This document shows positions 24,394 through 32,525 of a stretch of DNA of 64,000 bases, piece by piece. Both the position numbers and the translations under genes were made by a program. The stretch is taken from contig NZ_ML133695.1 of NCBI RefSeq assembly GCF_003985155.1, forward strand, positions 186,001-250,000, read 5' to 3'. The notes below the pieces were generated by a model. That model had not been told where the DNA came from. It did no database searches and worked only from the letters and a program-made list of their open reading frames with translations. Every line of letters starts with the position of its first letter. Position 1 is the stretch's first letter. Source of the stretch: Rhizobium vallis. GTDB taxonomy: Bacteria; Pseudomonadota; Alphaproteobacteria; Rhizobiales; Rhizobiaceae.

Positions 24394-25686
24394 ATGGGTA
24401 AACGTTTACTTCAATCCATGCTTCTGCCCTTGGCGCTGGCCGCTACTTGGGCTCATGCCGCCGACAAGACCGTCATCCAGGTCATGCATCAGGGCGATCC
24501 CGGTTTTGTCGCCGCCTATGGCAAGGTGGCCGAACGCTTCGAGGCCGCCAATCCCGATGTCGACATTCAGTTCATCTATGCCCCGCACGATGCCTATAAC
24601 GAGAAGTTCAGCGCCGCCGTCGTCGCCAAGCAATTGCCCGACGTCATGGAACTCGATGCGCCGTTCCTCGCCAATTACGTCTGGTCGGGCTATCTTCAGC
24701 CGATCAAGCCGCTGATCGACAAGGACCTCCTCGACGACATGACGGAGTCCAACATCGCCCAGGGCACATACCCGATCGACAAGGACCTCTATGCGATCGG
24801 CCTGACCGACTCGTCGGTCGTTCTTTACGGCAACAAGAAATATCTCGAAGCGATCGGCGCCCGCATCCCGAAATCCGTCGACGATGCCTGGACCCGCGAG
24901 GAGTTCGAGGGCTACCTCGAGAAGCTTTCGAAGCTCGACGGGGTGAAGTGGCCGATCGACACCTTCCGCGGCTACGGCATCAAGACCGAGTGGATCACCT
25001 ATGCCTATGGCCCGATCCTGCAATCGGCCGGCTGCGATCTGATCGACCGCAAGGCCTGGAAATCCGAGGGCACGCTGGATAGCGATGCCTGCGTCGATGC
25101 GCTTGCCATGATGCAGAAATGGGTCAAGAACGGCTGGGTCGTGCCGCAATCGGCGGGAACCAACCAGTTCTTCGCCGAGGACAATCCGGCGGCACTGGCG
25201 CTTGGCGGACACTGGGTCTATGCCGAGGCCGTCGCGGCCATGAAGGACAATATCGTCGTGCTGCCGCTGCCCAAATTCGGCGCCAGAGGTGCGAGCCCTG
25301 ATGGCACCTGGATCTGGTCGATTACCAAGACGTCGAAACATCCCGATATCGCCGCCAAGTTCATCAGCTTCCTGCTGAAGGACAAGGAGTATCGGGCCTA
25401 TGTCGCAAGCCAGTCCGGCTACCCCGGATTGAAGAGCTTCGCTGCCGAATCTCCGCTCTATGCCAATGGCGGCCCGATGGCCATCGCCTTCGAACAGGCG
25501 TCGAAGACAGCCGTCGCGCGCCCGCCGCACCCGGCCTATCCCACTATCACCTCCGCCTTCATGCAAGCGGTGGACGAAGTGTTCAATGGCGGCGATCCCA
25601 AGGAGGCGCTCGCGGCAGCCGCCAAGAAGATCGACGAGGACATCGCTGATAACGACGGATATCCGCCGTTCGGTGATCAGCAGTAA
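24394..25686 (+). CDS. Sugar ABC transporter substrate-binding protein (CUT1 type)
   Basis: A 430-residue periplasmic binding protein with a signal peptide (MGKRLLQSMLLPLALAATWA, cleavage near HAA). Motifs of the CUT1 family include AERFEAANPDVDIQFIY, WIWSITKTSKHPDIAAKFI and the ALGGHWVYAEA region. GAGGAG lies at 24381-24386. It is the first structural gene of an operon with two permeases and a GH32 hydrolase. A LacI-type palindrome overlaps its first codons. Confidence 0.9.
   Translation: MGKRLLQSMLLPLALAATWAHAADKTVIQVMHQGDPGFVAAYGKVAERFEAANPDVDIQFIYAPHDAYNEKFSAAVVAKQLPDVMELDAPFLANYVWSGYLQPIKPLIDKDLLDDMTESNIAQGTYPIDKDLYAIGLTDSSVVLYGNKKYLEAIGARIPKSVDDAWTREEFEGYLEKLSKLDGVKWPIDTFRGYGIKTEWITYAYGPILQSAGCDLIDRKAWKSEGTLDSDACVDALAMMQKWVKNGWVVPQSAGTNQFFAEDNPAALALGGHWVYAEAVAAMKDNIVVLPLPKFGARGASPDGTWIWSITKTSKHPDIAAKFISFLLKDKEYRAYVASQSGYPGLKSFAAESPLYANGGPMAIAFEQASKTAVARPPHPAYPTITSAFMQAVDEVFNGGDPKEALAAAAKKIDEDIADNDGYPPFGDQQ
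24395..24412. promoter_or_regulatory. Candidate second LacI operator inside the start of the binding-protein gene
   Basis: GTAAACGTTTAC (24398-24409) is a perfect palindrome. Extended as TGGGTAAACGTTTACTTC it shares the first seven bases, the central CG and other positions with the operator at 23324-23341. It overlaps codons 1-6, where bound repressor would block transcription. Confidence 0.55.
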
Positions 25687-25778
25687 CAGCCATCGGTGCC
25701 GATCGGTCGAAGCCTTGCGATGTGACCGCCACATCGCAAGGCGGGACCGGCACTTGAAGCCTGGAGAGGAGGAGCCAC

Positions 25779-26720
25779 ATGGTCATGCAACAATCGACAT
25801 CGCCGTCGACAACAGTGCGAAAGGCTCCGGCGCGCCGGCATGACACGGGACGCCTGATGCAGGAAGCGGCGATGCTCGCGCCGGCCGTGATCCTGCTGAC
25901 TGTCTTTCTGATCCTGCCGTTCCTTCTGTCCTTCTGGACGGCGATGACCAACCAGCCGCTGGTGCCGCGGCCGACGCCTGTCCGGTTCGTCTGGTTCAAC
26001 AATTTCATCCGCATCTTCCAGGACGATCTTTTCTGGACCGCCCTCTGGAATGTCTCGCGTTTCACCTTCTGGATCATTCCGGCGCAGTGCGGCCTCGCTT
26101 TCGCGACAGCGCTGCTGCTGCATCAGAAGCTGCCGTTCCGCAACCTGCTGCGCGGCATGTTCTTCCTGCCGGCGATCACCTCGATGGTCGTGGTCTGCGT
26201 CATCTGGGGCACCCTGTTCCAGTATCCGACGGGACCGTTCAACCAGATCCTCGGCTTCCTCTCCGGTGGCGCCATCCAGCCGATCGACTGGCTCGGCGAT
26301 CCCCAATGGGCGATGTTCTCGCTCGTCCTGCTGTCAGCCTGGCAGGCCTACGGTTTCCAGATGATCGTCTACCTCGCGGGCCTTCAGGGCATTCCGGACG
26401 AACTCTACGATGCCGCCAAGATCGACGGCGCCAATGCGTTCCGCCGCTTCTGGCATGTCACGATGCCGGGCCTGCGGCCGACGCATGTCTTCGTTCTCGT
26501 GATCACGACCATCCAGGCGTTCAAGCTCTATACCCAGGTCGCCATCCTCACGCAGGGCGGACCGAAAAGCAGCACCGAGACGGTGGTGCATTACATGGTC
26601 CGCGCCGGCTTCGAAGAGCAGAAGATGGGCTATGCCTCGGCCGTTTCGGTCATCCTGTTCGTCATCGTTCTCATCATCGCGCTGGTCCAGCGCCAGCTCC
26701 TGAGGCGCTTCGATGTCTGA
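25779..26720 (+). CDS. Sugar ABC transporter permease (MalF-like)
   Basis: A 313-residue inner-membrane protein with about six transmembrane helices and the ATPase-contact EAA loop ELYDAAKIDGANAFRRFWHV-TMPGL. The N-terminus has a basic cytoplasmic stretch before the first helix (MLAPAVILLTVFLILPFLL). It overlaps the next permease gene by 8 bases. It pairs with the following gene to form the membrane channel of the fructoside importer. Confidence 0.92.
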   Translation: MVMQQSTSPSTTVRKAPARRHDTGRLMQEAAMLAPAVILLTVFLILPFLLSFWTAMTNQPLVPRPTPVRFVWFNNFIRIFQDDLFWTALWNVSRFTFWIIPAQCGLAFATALLLHQKLPFRNLLRGMFFLPAITSMVVVCVIWGTLFQYPTGPFNQILGFLSGGAIQPIDWLGDPQWAMFSLVLLSAWQAYGFQMIVYLAGLQGIPDELYDAAKIDGANAFRRFWHVTMPGLRPTHVFVLVITTIQAFKLYTQVAILTQGGPKSSTETVVHYMVRAGFEEQKMGYASAVSVILFVIVLIIALVQRQLLRRFDV

Positions 26721-27606
26721 TATCGCTCTCTCGATCCCGCGCGCCCGCGTGGCGGAATCTTTCTCGGCCACACGGGTCCTTCGCTTTATCCAGGTGACCT
26801 GCATCTTCATCATCGCCTTGGTGATCGTCTCTCCGTTGCTGCTCCTGGTCGTGGCGAGCCTCAAGGATGACCGGTTCCAGATCCTGGCCGATATGGGCAG
26901 CTTCCGCGCCTTCTGGGTTTCGAACCCCACGCTGTCCAACTATGCCGAGGTTGGCCATCTCTCGGGCGAACTCGCCTTCGGACGCTACCTGATCAACTCG
27001 CTGATCATCCTGATCACCACGGTCTGTTCCGGCCTGATCGTCAATTCGATGGCCGGCTTCGTTCTGGCCTGGGGATCGCTCAAGGGTCGCGCCGTTATCC
27101 TGTCGATCGTGATTGCGCTTTATGTGATCCCGCAGGAAAGCATCATCATGCCCCTGGTGATGATGGTCTCGCGCGCTGGAATGGCCGACACCTTCGCGGT
27201 GCAGATCGTGCCCTGGGTCGCAAGTCCGCTCTATATCTTCCTGTTCTACCAGTTCTTCTCGCAATTGCCGAAGGAGCTGCTGGAAGCCGCCGAAATCGAC
27301 GGCGCATCCTTCTTCCGGGCCTATCGCTCGATCTTCCTGCCGCTCAGCCTGCCCGCACTGGCGACCGTATCGATCCTCATGGGCATCGAAACCTGGAACC
27401 AGTATCTCTGGCCGATCCTCGTTACCCAGACCGACTATGCCCGCCCGATCGCGGTCGCCATCGCGACCTTCTTCGGACAGGACAGTATCTACTGGGATCG
27501 TGCGATGGCCGCTTCCGTTTTGATGATGATCCCGATCCTGGGGCTCTACCTCGTATTCCAGCGCTGGTTCGTGAGTTCCTTCATCGGCTCTGCCGTGAAA
27601 GGTTGA
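26713..27606 (+). CDS. Sugar ABC transporter permease (MalG-like)
   Basis: A 297-residue permease. ELLEAAEIDGASFFRAYRSI-FLPL is the EAA loop; six hydrophobic helices are visible, the first being CIFIIALVIVSPLLLLVVASL. The gene overlaps the upstream permease and ends 4 bases before the GH32 start, so all are cotranscribed. No ATPase gene follows. Confidence 0.92.
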   Translation: MSDIALSIPRARVAESFSATRVLRFIQVTCIFIIALVIVSPLLLLVVASLKDDRFQILADMGSFRAFWVSNPTLSNYAEVGHLSGELAFGRYLINSLIILITTVCSGLIVNSMAGFVLAWGSLKGRAVILSIVIALYVIPQESIIMPLVMMVSRAGMADTFAVQIVPWVASPLYIFLFYQFFSQLPKELLEAAEIDGASFFRAYRSIFLPLSLPALATVSILMGIETWNQYLWPILVTQTDYARPIAVAIATFFGQDSIYWDRAMAASVLMMIPILGLYLVFQRWFVSSFIGSAVKG

Positions 27607-27610
27607 ATTG

Positions 27611-29323
27611 ATGACAAGCCAAGCGATGACTCCGTCCCATGACCGCGGGCCGGAGACGATCAGCGCCGTCCTGCCCGCGGGAACCACGATCCATGCCTGG
27701 ATCAAGGCCCGGCATGGCAGCGCGCAGGGAAGGCTGACCGCTCATGTCGATGGCGATCCGGCCGTTACAGTCGAAACGTCAAATCCCCATGAATTCGAAT
27801 TTCGGCTGCTGACGCTGGAAAGCGGCGGAGAAACCGCTCTTTCCTACGATCCCGTGACGACAGACGTCTCGGTTCTCTATGCCTTCCTTCAGCCCAGCGT
27901 TCTCGAAGAAGGCATCCGGCTGCTGCATGTCGGGCCTGCCAACGCCGCGCCCGAAATATCAGGCGGCTATCACTTCCGCCCGCCTTTCGGCTGGATGAAC
28001 GATCCCAACGGCTTCGGACGATTCGGCGGCAGGCTGCACCTGTTCTACCAGCACTATCCCCATAGTCTTCGATGGAACAATATGCATTGGGGTCACGCGG
28101 TCTCCGACGATTATGTCAACTGGACCCATCTTCCGGTCTTTCTTCCCCCGTCGGACGAACTCGCCGCGCGGGCCGATGGACGCGGCGGCGCCTTTTCCGG
28201 CTCCGCGATCGCGCTCGATGGCGCAGGAGTTCGCATCTTTTTCACTGAGCATATGAAGGACCGGGAACCGGAGGAACAGGTCCAGTTCACGGCCACCACC
28301 AGCGATCTTGTCAACGTCGAGCCGGCAAGCCTGATCCTGCCTGCTCGCCCCGCCGAGCTTGGTCTGACGACCGACTTCCGCGATCCCTATGTCTTCCGGG
28401 GCCCGGACGACAAATGGAAGATGCTGCTCGGTACGCGGGACCGCGAGGGAGGCGTTATCCTGCTCTATGAGACCGATGACCCGGCCGCGGCGACGGGATG
28501 GACCTTCCTCGGAATCCTTCACCGCGAGAACCGTTTCGGGATGACGGCGGCGGAGTGCCCCTGCATGGTGCCTCTCGATGGTCCCACGAGCGACCCGTCG
28601 ACACGCTGGGCCCTGATCTTCGGTCTTCTCACCAGCCGCGATCCGGCAACGGGCCGACGCAACATGACGCTTGCAAACGTCGGCCGTTTCGATGGCCGCA
28701 CATTCTCAGTGGAGTTCGAGCAGGAGCTGGATTTCGGCACTGATGCTTACGCCTTTCAAGCCTTCGTCGACGGTGCCGGCCCTGTCGGTATCGCATGGCT
28801 CGCGAACTGGACTGACATATCGAAGGACATCGACATGCCGACGGCGATGACCCTGCCGCGCCGGCTGGCGCTGCAGGGCGGGGCGCTGATTACGCCGCCG
28901 ATCGCCGCCACAGAAAGCCTGCGCCAGCGCCGGCTGGATGTTGAAGGACTTCTCGACGGACGAACCGTCGATCTCGCCAACGGCTCCGTCGAAATCGTGC
29001 TCGGTCTCAAGGAGGCGGGCAATGAGTTCCGCCTCGTCTTCGAACATCCCGAGGCAACCCTCGAGGTGCAGTTGAACGAGCATGGGCTGAGCATTGTTTT
29101 TTCGGTGGGCAGCGCCAAGGCATCGCCCCGCTATATCGCCGCCGGCGCACGCCCATCCACTATTCGGATATTCCTCGATGCAGGCTCGATCGAGGTCTTC
29201 GCCGACGATGGCCGCTGGACGGGAACCAAGCGGCTGCCCGGCTTCAAGGGAGTAAGTGCTGCGCGTCTTATCGCACCCGCCGGCAATGTGCTCACCGCCG
29301 AAATCTGGCAGCTCGGCCTTTGA
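27611..29323 (+). CDS. Glycoside hydrolase family 32 (beta-fructosidase)
   Basis: A 570-residue GH32 enzyme. The nucleophile motif WMNDPNG is near residue 128, the transition-state stabilizer motif RDPYVF near 257, and the acid/base ECP near 315, all intact; a C-terminal beta-sandwich follows (RIFLDAGSIEVFADDG near 520). About 115 residues before the catalytic domain form an extra N-terminal module. No signal peptide, so it cleaves imported sucrose or fructo-oligosaccharides in the cytoplasm. ATG 27611 is preferred over an adjacent TTG. Confidence 0.92.
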   Translation: MTSQAMTPSHDRGPETISAVLPAGTTIHAWIKARHGSAQGRLTAHVDGDPAVTVETSNPHEFEFRLLTLESGGETALSYDPVTTDVSVLYAFLQPSVLEEGIRLLHVGPANAAPEISGGYHFRPPFGWMNDPNGFGRFGGRLHLFYQHYPHSLRWNNMHWGHAVSDDYVNWTHLPVFLPPSDELAARADGRGGAFSGSAIALDGAGVRIFFTEHMKDREPEEQVQFTATTSDLVNVEPASLILPARPAELGLTTDFRDPYVFRGPDDKWKMLLGTRDREGGVILLYETDDPAAATGWTFLGILHRENRFGMTAAECPCMVPLDGPTSDPSTRWALIFGLLTSRDPATGRRNMTLANVGRFDGRTFSVEFEQELDFGTDAYAFQAFVDGAGPVGIAWLANWTDISKDIDMPTAMTLPRRLALQGGALITPPIAATESLRQRRLDVEGLLDGRTVDLANGSVEIVLGLKEAGNEFRLVFEHPEATLEVQLNEHGLSIVFSVGSAKASPRYIAAGARPSTIRIFLDAGSIEVFADDGRWTGTKRLPGFKGVSAARLIAPAGNVLTAEIWQLGL

Positions 29324-29332
29324 TCTCAGGAG

Positions 29333-29360
29333 CGGACGGCATGGCATCGCCATCTGTCCG
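29333..29360 (+). terminator. Possible terminator hairpin after GH32
   Basis: CGGACGGCATGGC and GCCATCTGTCCG pair with one bulge or mismatch around an AT-rich loop, 10 bases after the stop codon. There is no T-run, so this is a weak call. Confidence 0.35.
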
Positions 29361-29419
29361 ATATCGTACGGCAACGAATAGGGTACCCGTGACTTTCCTA
29401 CTCATCCAAGGAGAGAAAC

Positions 29420-29947
29420 ATGCCGTCCTTGTCTTCCATACGCCCTGCGTCGCACAACAAAGAAACTTCAGCGGTCGAATCCGAGATCGTCGTCCTGACG
29501 CCGGCTCTGCGCGCCTTTGCGCGACGGTTCGTCCGCAATGACGACGACGTCGACGACCTCGTGCAGGAGACCCTGCTGAAAGCCTTGAACTCGCTTCATC
29601 TCTACCACCCGGGCACTTCTCTCAAATCCTGGCTTTTCACGATCCTCAGAAACACCTTCTGCACCAATTATCGCCGGAAGCAGCGCGAACCCACAGGAGT
29701 CGATGCGGCGATGGAGCAGATCGCGATCGCGCCGACGCAGGAGTGGGCGCTGAAGGAGCGCGAGCTGCAGCATGCAATGGCGCTTCTTTCCGAAGACCGG
29801 CGCCGGGCGCTCACCCTGGTCGCCGCCGGAACGAGTTACGAGGATGCCGCCAGGATGTGCGGATGCCGCATCGGCACCTTGAAGAGCCGCGTCAGCCGCG
29901 CCCGCGAATCCCTGCAGTCCCTGCTCGGAAACCATCTGAGCGACTGA
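29420..29947 (+). CDS. ECF RNA polymerase sigma factor
   Basis: A 175-residue ECF sigma: region 2 in ARRFVRNDDDVDDLVQETLL and YHPGTSLKSWLFTILRN, region 4 in LSEDRRRALTLVAAGTSYED and CGCRIGTLKSRVSRARESL. The ATG at 29420 follows AAGGAGAGAAAC. It is convergent with the nrsF-like gene. No anti-sigma gene is adjacent on its own strand, so its control is not visible here. Region 2/4 details resemble the general-stress-like small sigma factors of Rhizobiales, but PhyR/NepR genes are absent. Confidence 0.9.
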   Translation: MPSLSSIRPASHNKETSAVESEIVVLTPALRAFARRFVRNDDDVDDLVQETLLKALNSLHLYHPGTSLKSWLFTILRNTFCTNYRRKQREPTGVDAAMEQIAIAPTQEWALKERELQHAMALLSEDRRRALTLVAAGTSYEDAARMCGCRIGTLKSRVSRARESLQSLLGNHLSD

Positions 29948-29971
29948 TCGTATTTTGCCGCCCAGAGAAGA

Positions 29972-30616
29972 CTACCAGCGGAGCAGGCGAGGGCCGGTGA
30001 CGGCGCCGAGCGCGCCGGTGAGCAGGATGCCGAGCGAATACCAGATCAGCACGAAGGGCATGCCGTTTTCGGTGCAGAACCAGGAATAGACCCAGGCGCC
30101 GGCCGCTCCCGCGGCAAGACCGGCAACGAACCCCGTCAGTTTGAGATCCACGGGTGCGGCACGGCGCAGTGCCCAGACCGTGCCGGCATAGACGGGCAAG
30201 GCGAAGCCGAAAATGAGCAGCGGGCAATGGAGCGCCGAGGAGCCGAGGATCAGCACCCGGTAAGTTCCGACGGGAGCCGTCATCAGCTGGATCGCTGCAA
30301 CCGCGGCCATGGCGGCAAAGATCAAGGCGAGCAGGCCGAAAAAGCGTCCCTCGGAACCGTCGGGGCGGGAGAGCCTGAAGACGGCTGAAAAGGCCGCCAA
30401 GGCGATCAGCGCGTTATAAGCCGATTTGACCCAGAACACCGGCAGCATCAGCGCATCAGGCATATCGACCCTGAGGCCTGGAATGGCGAGCATCATCAGC
30501 AGCGAGAGCCCAAGCGCCGGGAATATGCCGAGCGCCAGGCGGCGGGGCAGCGCATGACGCGGCACCGGCTTGAGGTCGCTGACCAGGTTTTCGATGATGT
30601 CATCCGTCTTCGTCAC
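29972..30616 (-). CDS. nrsF: NrsF-type (DUF1109) membrane anti-sigma factor
   Basis: A 214-residue protein with six predicted transmembrane helices and a short cytoplasmic N-terminus (TKTDDIIENLVSDLKPVPRH), the DUF1109/NrsF outline. It overlaps the upstream sigma gene by 4 bases (coupled translation). In Caulobacter NrsF binds SigF at the membrane and releases it on dichromate or other oxidative/sulfur stress, dependent on conserved cysteines; here cysteines occur in SALHCPLL and YSWFCTENG. Confidence 0.85.
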   Translation of the reverse strand: MTKTDDIIENLVSDLKPVPRHALPRRLALGIFPALGLSLLMMLAIPGLRVDMPDALMLPVFWVKSAYNALIALAAFSAVFRLSRPDGSEGRFFGLLALIFAAMAAVAAIQLMTAPVGTYRVLILGSSALHCPLLIFGFALPVYAGTVWALRRAAPVDLKLTGFVAGLAAGAAGAWVYSWFCTENGMPFVLIWYSLGILLTGALGAVTGPRLLRW

Positions 30617-31161
30617 GATGCGCCTCGTAATCTCTCGCCGAGCGCCTTGAGCGCCCGGTGGATGCCGACTTTTACCGCCGATTCGGACTGGCCGGTGCGG
30701 CTTGCGGTATCGGCGACCGACTGGCCCTCCAGTTTCACCTGCCGGATCAGCTCCCGTTGCTTCGGCGATAAACCGTCGAGCAGCCGCTCGACGTCCATGC
30801 GGGCCGTCAGCGCCTCCTCGCTGAAGTCGCTTTCGATATCCTCGCCAAGCTCGGTCTCACCAAGCCTGCGTCCGCCGCGGCCGCGATGATGGTCGATCAG
30901 CTTGTAGCGGGCGATCGAAAAGAACCAGGCCGTGAAAGGCCTTCCCCTGTCATAGGTGGACCGGCGGGAATGCAGTGCCAGCAATGTCTCCTGAACCAGG
31001 TCTTCCATATCCGCTTTCGCCGCCGCAGCCATCCTGCGGCTGTAATAGCCGACAAGCAGCGCCCGCAGAGCCGCAAGCAGGCGCCGATACGCCGCCTCGT
31101 CCCCGTCAAGGGACAGAAGCATCAACGCTTTCAGGGCTTCTTCCGAATGGGCTGATGTCAT
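30613..31161 (-). CDS. sigF: ECF sigma factor, SigF type
   Basis: A 182-residue ECF sigma: region 2 AKADMEDLVQETLLALHSRR and RPFTAWFFSIARYKLIDHHR, region 4 LSPKQRELIRQVKLEGQSVA and SESAVKVGIHRALKAL. It is followed by nrsF with 4-base overlap. The start at 31161 (MTSAHSEEA) matches usual N-termini; upstream codons are in frame but unsupported. It likely drives its own promoter and the divergent MXKDX/cytochrome b/oxidoreductase operon. Sulfite-responsive RpoE1/RpoE4 of Sinorhizobium are comparable systems known from the literature. Confidence 0.85.
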   Translation of the reverse strand: MTSAHSEEALKALMLLSLDGDEAAYRRLLAALRALLVGYYSRRMAAAAKADMEDLVQETLLALHSRRSTYDRGRPFTAWFFSIARYKLIDHHRGRGGRRLGETELGEDIESDFSEEALTARMDVERLLDGLSPKQRELIRQVKLEGQSVADTASRTGQSESAVKVGIHRALKALGERLRGAS

Positions 31162-31177
31162 GTTGTCGGAGAGTTCA

Positions 31178-31202
31178 TTCGTAAAAACAGCCGGTCGGTT
31201 AC
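31178..31202 (-). promoter_or_regulatory. Predicted SigF-type promoter for sigF-nrsF
   Basis: On the minus strand GTAACC (31197-31202) is followed after 15 bases by CGAA (31178-31181). This matches the GTAACC/CGAA elements described for Caulobacter SigF promoters (usually 16 bases apart) and lies just before the sigma gene. Confidence 0.6.
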
Positions 31203-31257
31203 AGGGCGGATCAAAAACAATGTCCACATCACAGCTCTATCACATAGATGTGAGGCT

Positions 31258-31283
31258 GTAACGCATCTCGACCCCGCCTCGAA
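31258..31283 (+). promoter_or_regulatory. Predicted SigF-type promoter for the MXKDX operon
   Basis: GTAACG (31258-31263) and CGAA (31280-31283) with 16 bases between, 64 bases before the MXKDX start codon. It mirrors the promoter facing the sigF gene. Confidence 0.7.
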
Positions 31284-31347
31284 TGGGTGGATGTGAGCCA
31301 TCGGCAGGGAGCCGGCGGACGCAGCAAACCCATTCGAGGAGAATTCC

Positions 31348-31596
31348 ATGACCAAGTTTCTTTCCAGCCTTGCAGTCTGCACCTTCATCGCAAGCCTTTC
31401 GCTCGCCGGCGCCGCCTCGGCCGAAGACGCCATGAAGACCGATACGATGAAAAAGGACGCGATGCATACGGACACCATGTCGAAGGACGCCATGAAGATG
31501 GCCGGCACCAAGAAGGACTGTATGCACAAGGCCGGCATGGAAAAGGACGCGATGAAGAAGACCGACATGATGAAGACCTGCGACGCGATGAAATAA
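31348..31596 (+). CDS. Pentapeptide MXKDX repeat protein, secreted
   Basis: An 82-residue protein with a signal peptide (LSSLAVCTFIASLSLAGAASA) and a mature part made of M-x-K-D-x pentapeptides: MKTDT, MKKDA, MHTDT, MSKDA, MEKDA and so on, plus two cysteines near the end. It belongs to the MXKDX family often found beside ECF sigma factors. GAGGAG precedes ATG 31348. Met- and His-rich repeats suggest metal binding or redox buffering in the periplasm, which is not proven. It is first gene of the SigF-driven operon. Confidence 0.88.
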   Translation: MTKFLSSLAVCTFIASLSLAGAASAEDAMKTDTMKKDAMHTDTMSKDAMKMAGTKKDCMHKAGMEKDAMKKTDMMKTCDAMK

Positions 31597-31682
31597 GCGC
31601 CCGCATCCGCGCGGCCGCTGAAACTTTTTCCACGGCGGTCGCGTCTTTTGCTCCTGAAACTTCATCGATCCGGAGAACGATC

Positions 31683-32525
31683 ATGGCGACGACCGATGCC
31701 GGCAAAGAGACCGGCCGAACGCTCATCTACCGCCACAGCCTCGCCGTGCGCCTGCCGCATTGGGTGAACGTGCTTTGCCTCACCGTGCTCTTGATGAGCG
31801 GACTGCAGATATTCAACGCTCATCCGGCGCTTTATTGGGGCCAGTACGGCGCCGATAACGATCCGTCCTTCATCTCAATGGAAGCCGTCGAGGAGGGCAG
31901 CGAGGCAAAGGGGCGCACGCATATCGGTTCGCTCGCCTTCGATACGACGGGTGTCCTCGGCCTCTCCAATGTCGACGGCGAGGCGACAGCGAGGGGTTTT
32001 CCGAGCTGGCTTACCCTGCCAAGCTATCAGGATCTTTCGACCGGCCGGCGCTGGCATTTCTTCTTTGCCTGGCTCTTCGTCCTCAACGGCCTCGTCTATC
32101 TCGTCTACGGGCTGGCCAGCCGGCATTTCCGCCGTGATCTCGCGCCTGGTGCCAGGGAGCTGACGCTCGCCCATCTCGGACACGAGGTCGTCAATCATGC
32201 CAGGCTGCGCTTTCCGAAGGGGCAGGAGGCGCGGCACTACAACACGCTGCAGAAGCTGACCTATCTCGTGGTGATCTTCCTGCTGCTGCCTCTGATGGTA
32301 GCGACGGGTCTCACCATGTCGCCGGGCTTCAACGCCGTGGCGCCCTGGCTGCTCGATGTCTTCGGCGGACGGCAATCGGCCCGCACCCTTCATTTCCTCA
32401 CCGCCTTCTCGCTCGTCGCTTTCGTCGTGGTGCATGTCGCCATGGTGATCCTGTCGGGCGTCTTCAACAATCTGCGTTCGATGATCACCGGCTACTACGC
32501 GATCGAACAGGGAGACGAACAATGA
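31683..32525 (+). CDS. Di-haem cytochrome b561-type membrane subunit
   Basis: A 280-residue membrane protein. RHSLAVRLPHWVNVLCLTVL starts helix 1 with a haem-ligand His; further His residues lie in WHFFFAWLFVLNGLVYLVYG, LQKLTYLVVIFLLLPLMVAT and LHFLTAFSLVAFVVVHVAMV. This is the thiosulfate reductase/Ni-Fe hydrogenase cytochrome b fold. The gene overlaps the next by 4 bases. It would pass electrons between the quinone pool and the molybdopterin oxidoreductase encoded downstream. Confidence 0.87.
   Translation: MATTDAGKETGRTLIYRHSLAVRLPHWVNVLCLTVLLMSGLQIFNAHPALYWGQYGADNDPSFISMEAVEEGSEAKGRTHIGSLAFDTTGVLGLSNVDGEATARGFPSWLTLPSYQDLSTGRRWHFFFAWLFVLNGLVYLVYGLASRHFRRDLAPGARELTLAHLGHEVVNHARLRFPKGQEARHYNTLQKLTYLVVIFLLLPLMVATGLTMSPGFNAVAPWLLDVFGGRQSARTLHFLTAFSLVAFVVVHVAMVILSGVFNNLRSMITGYYAIEQGDEQ

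Noticed and set aside
24406..25734. A 442-codon minus-strand frame opposite the sugar-binding-protein gene
   Set aside because: High-GC antisense shadow; the plus strand has a signal peptide and family motifs.
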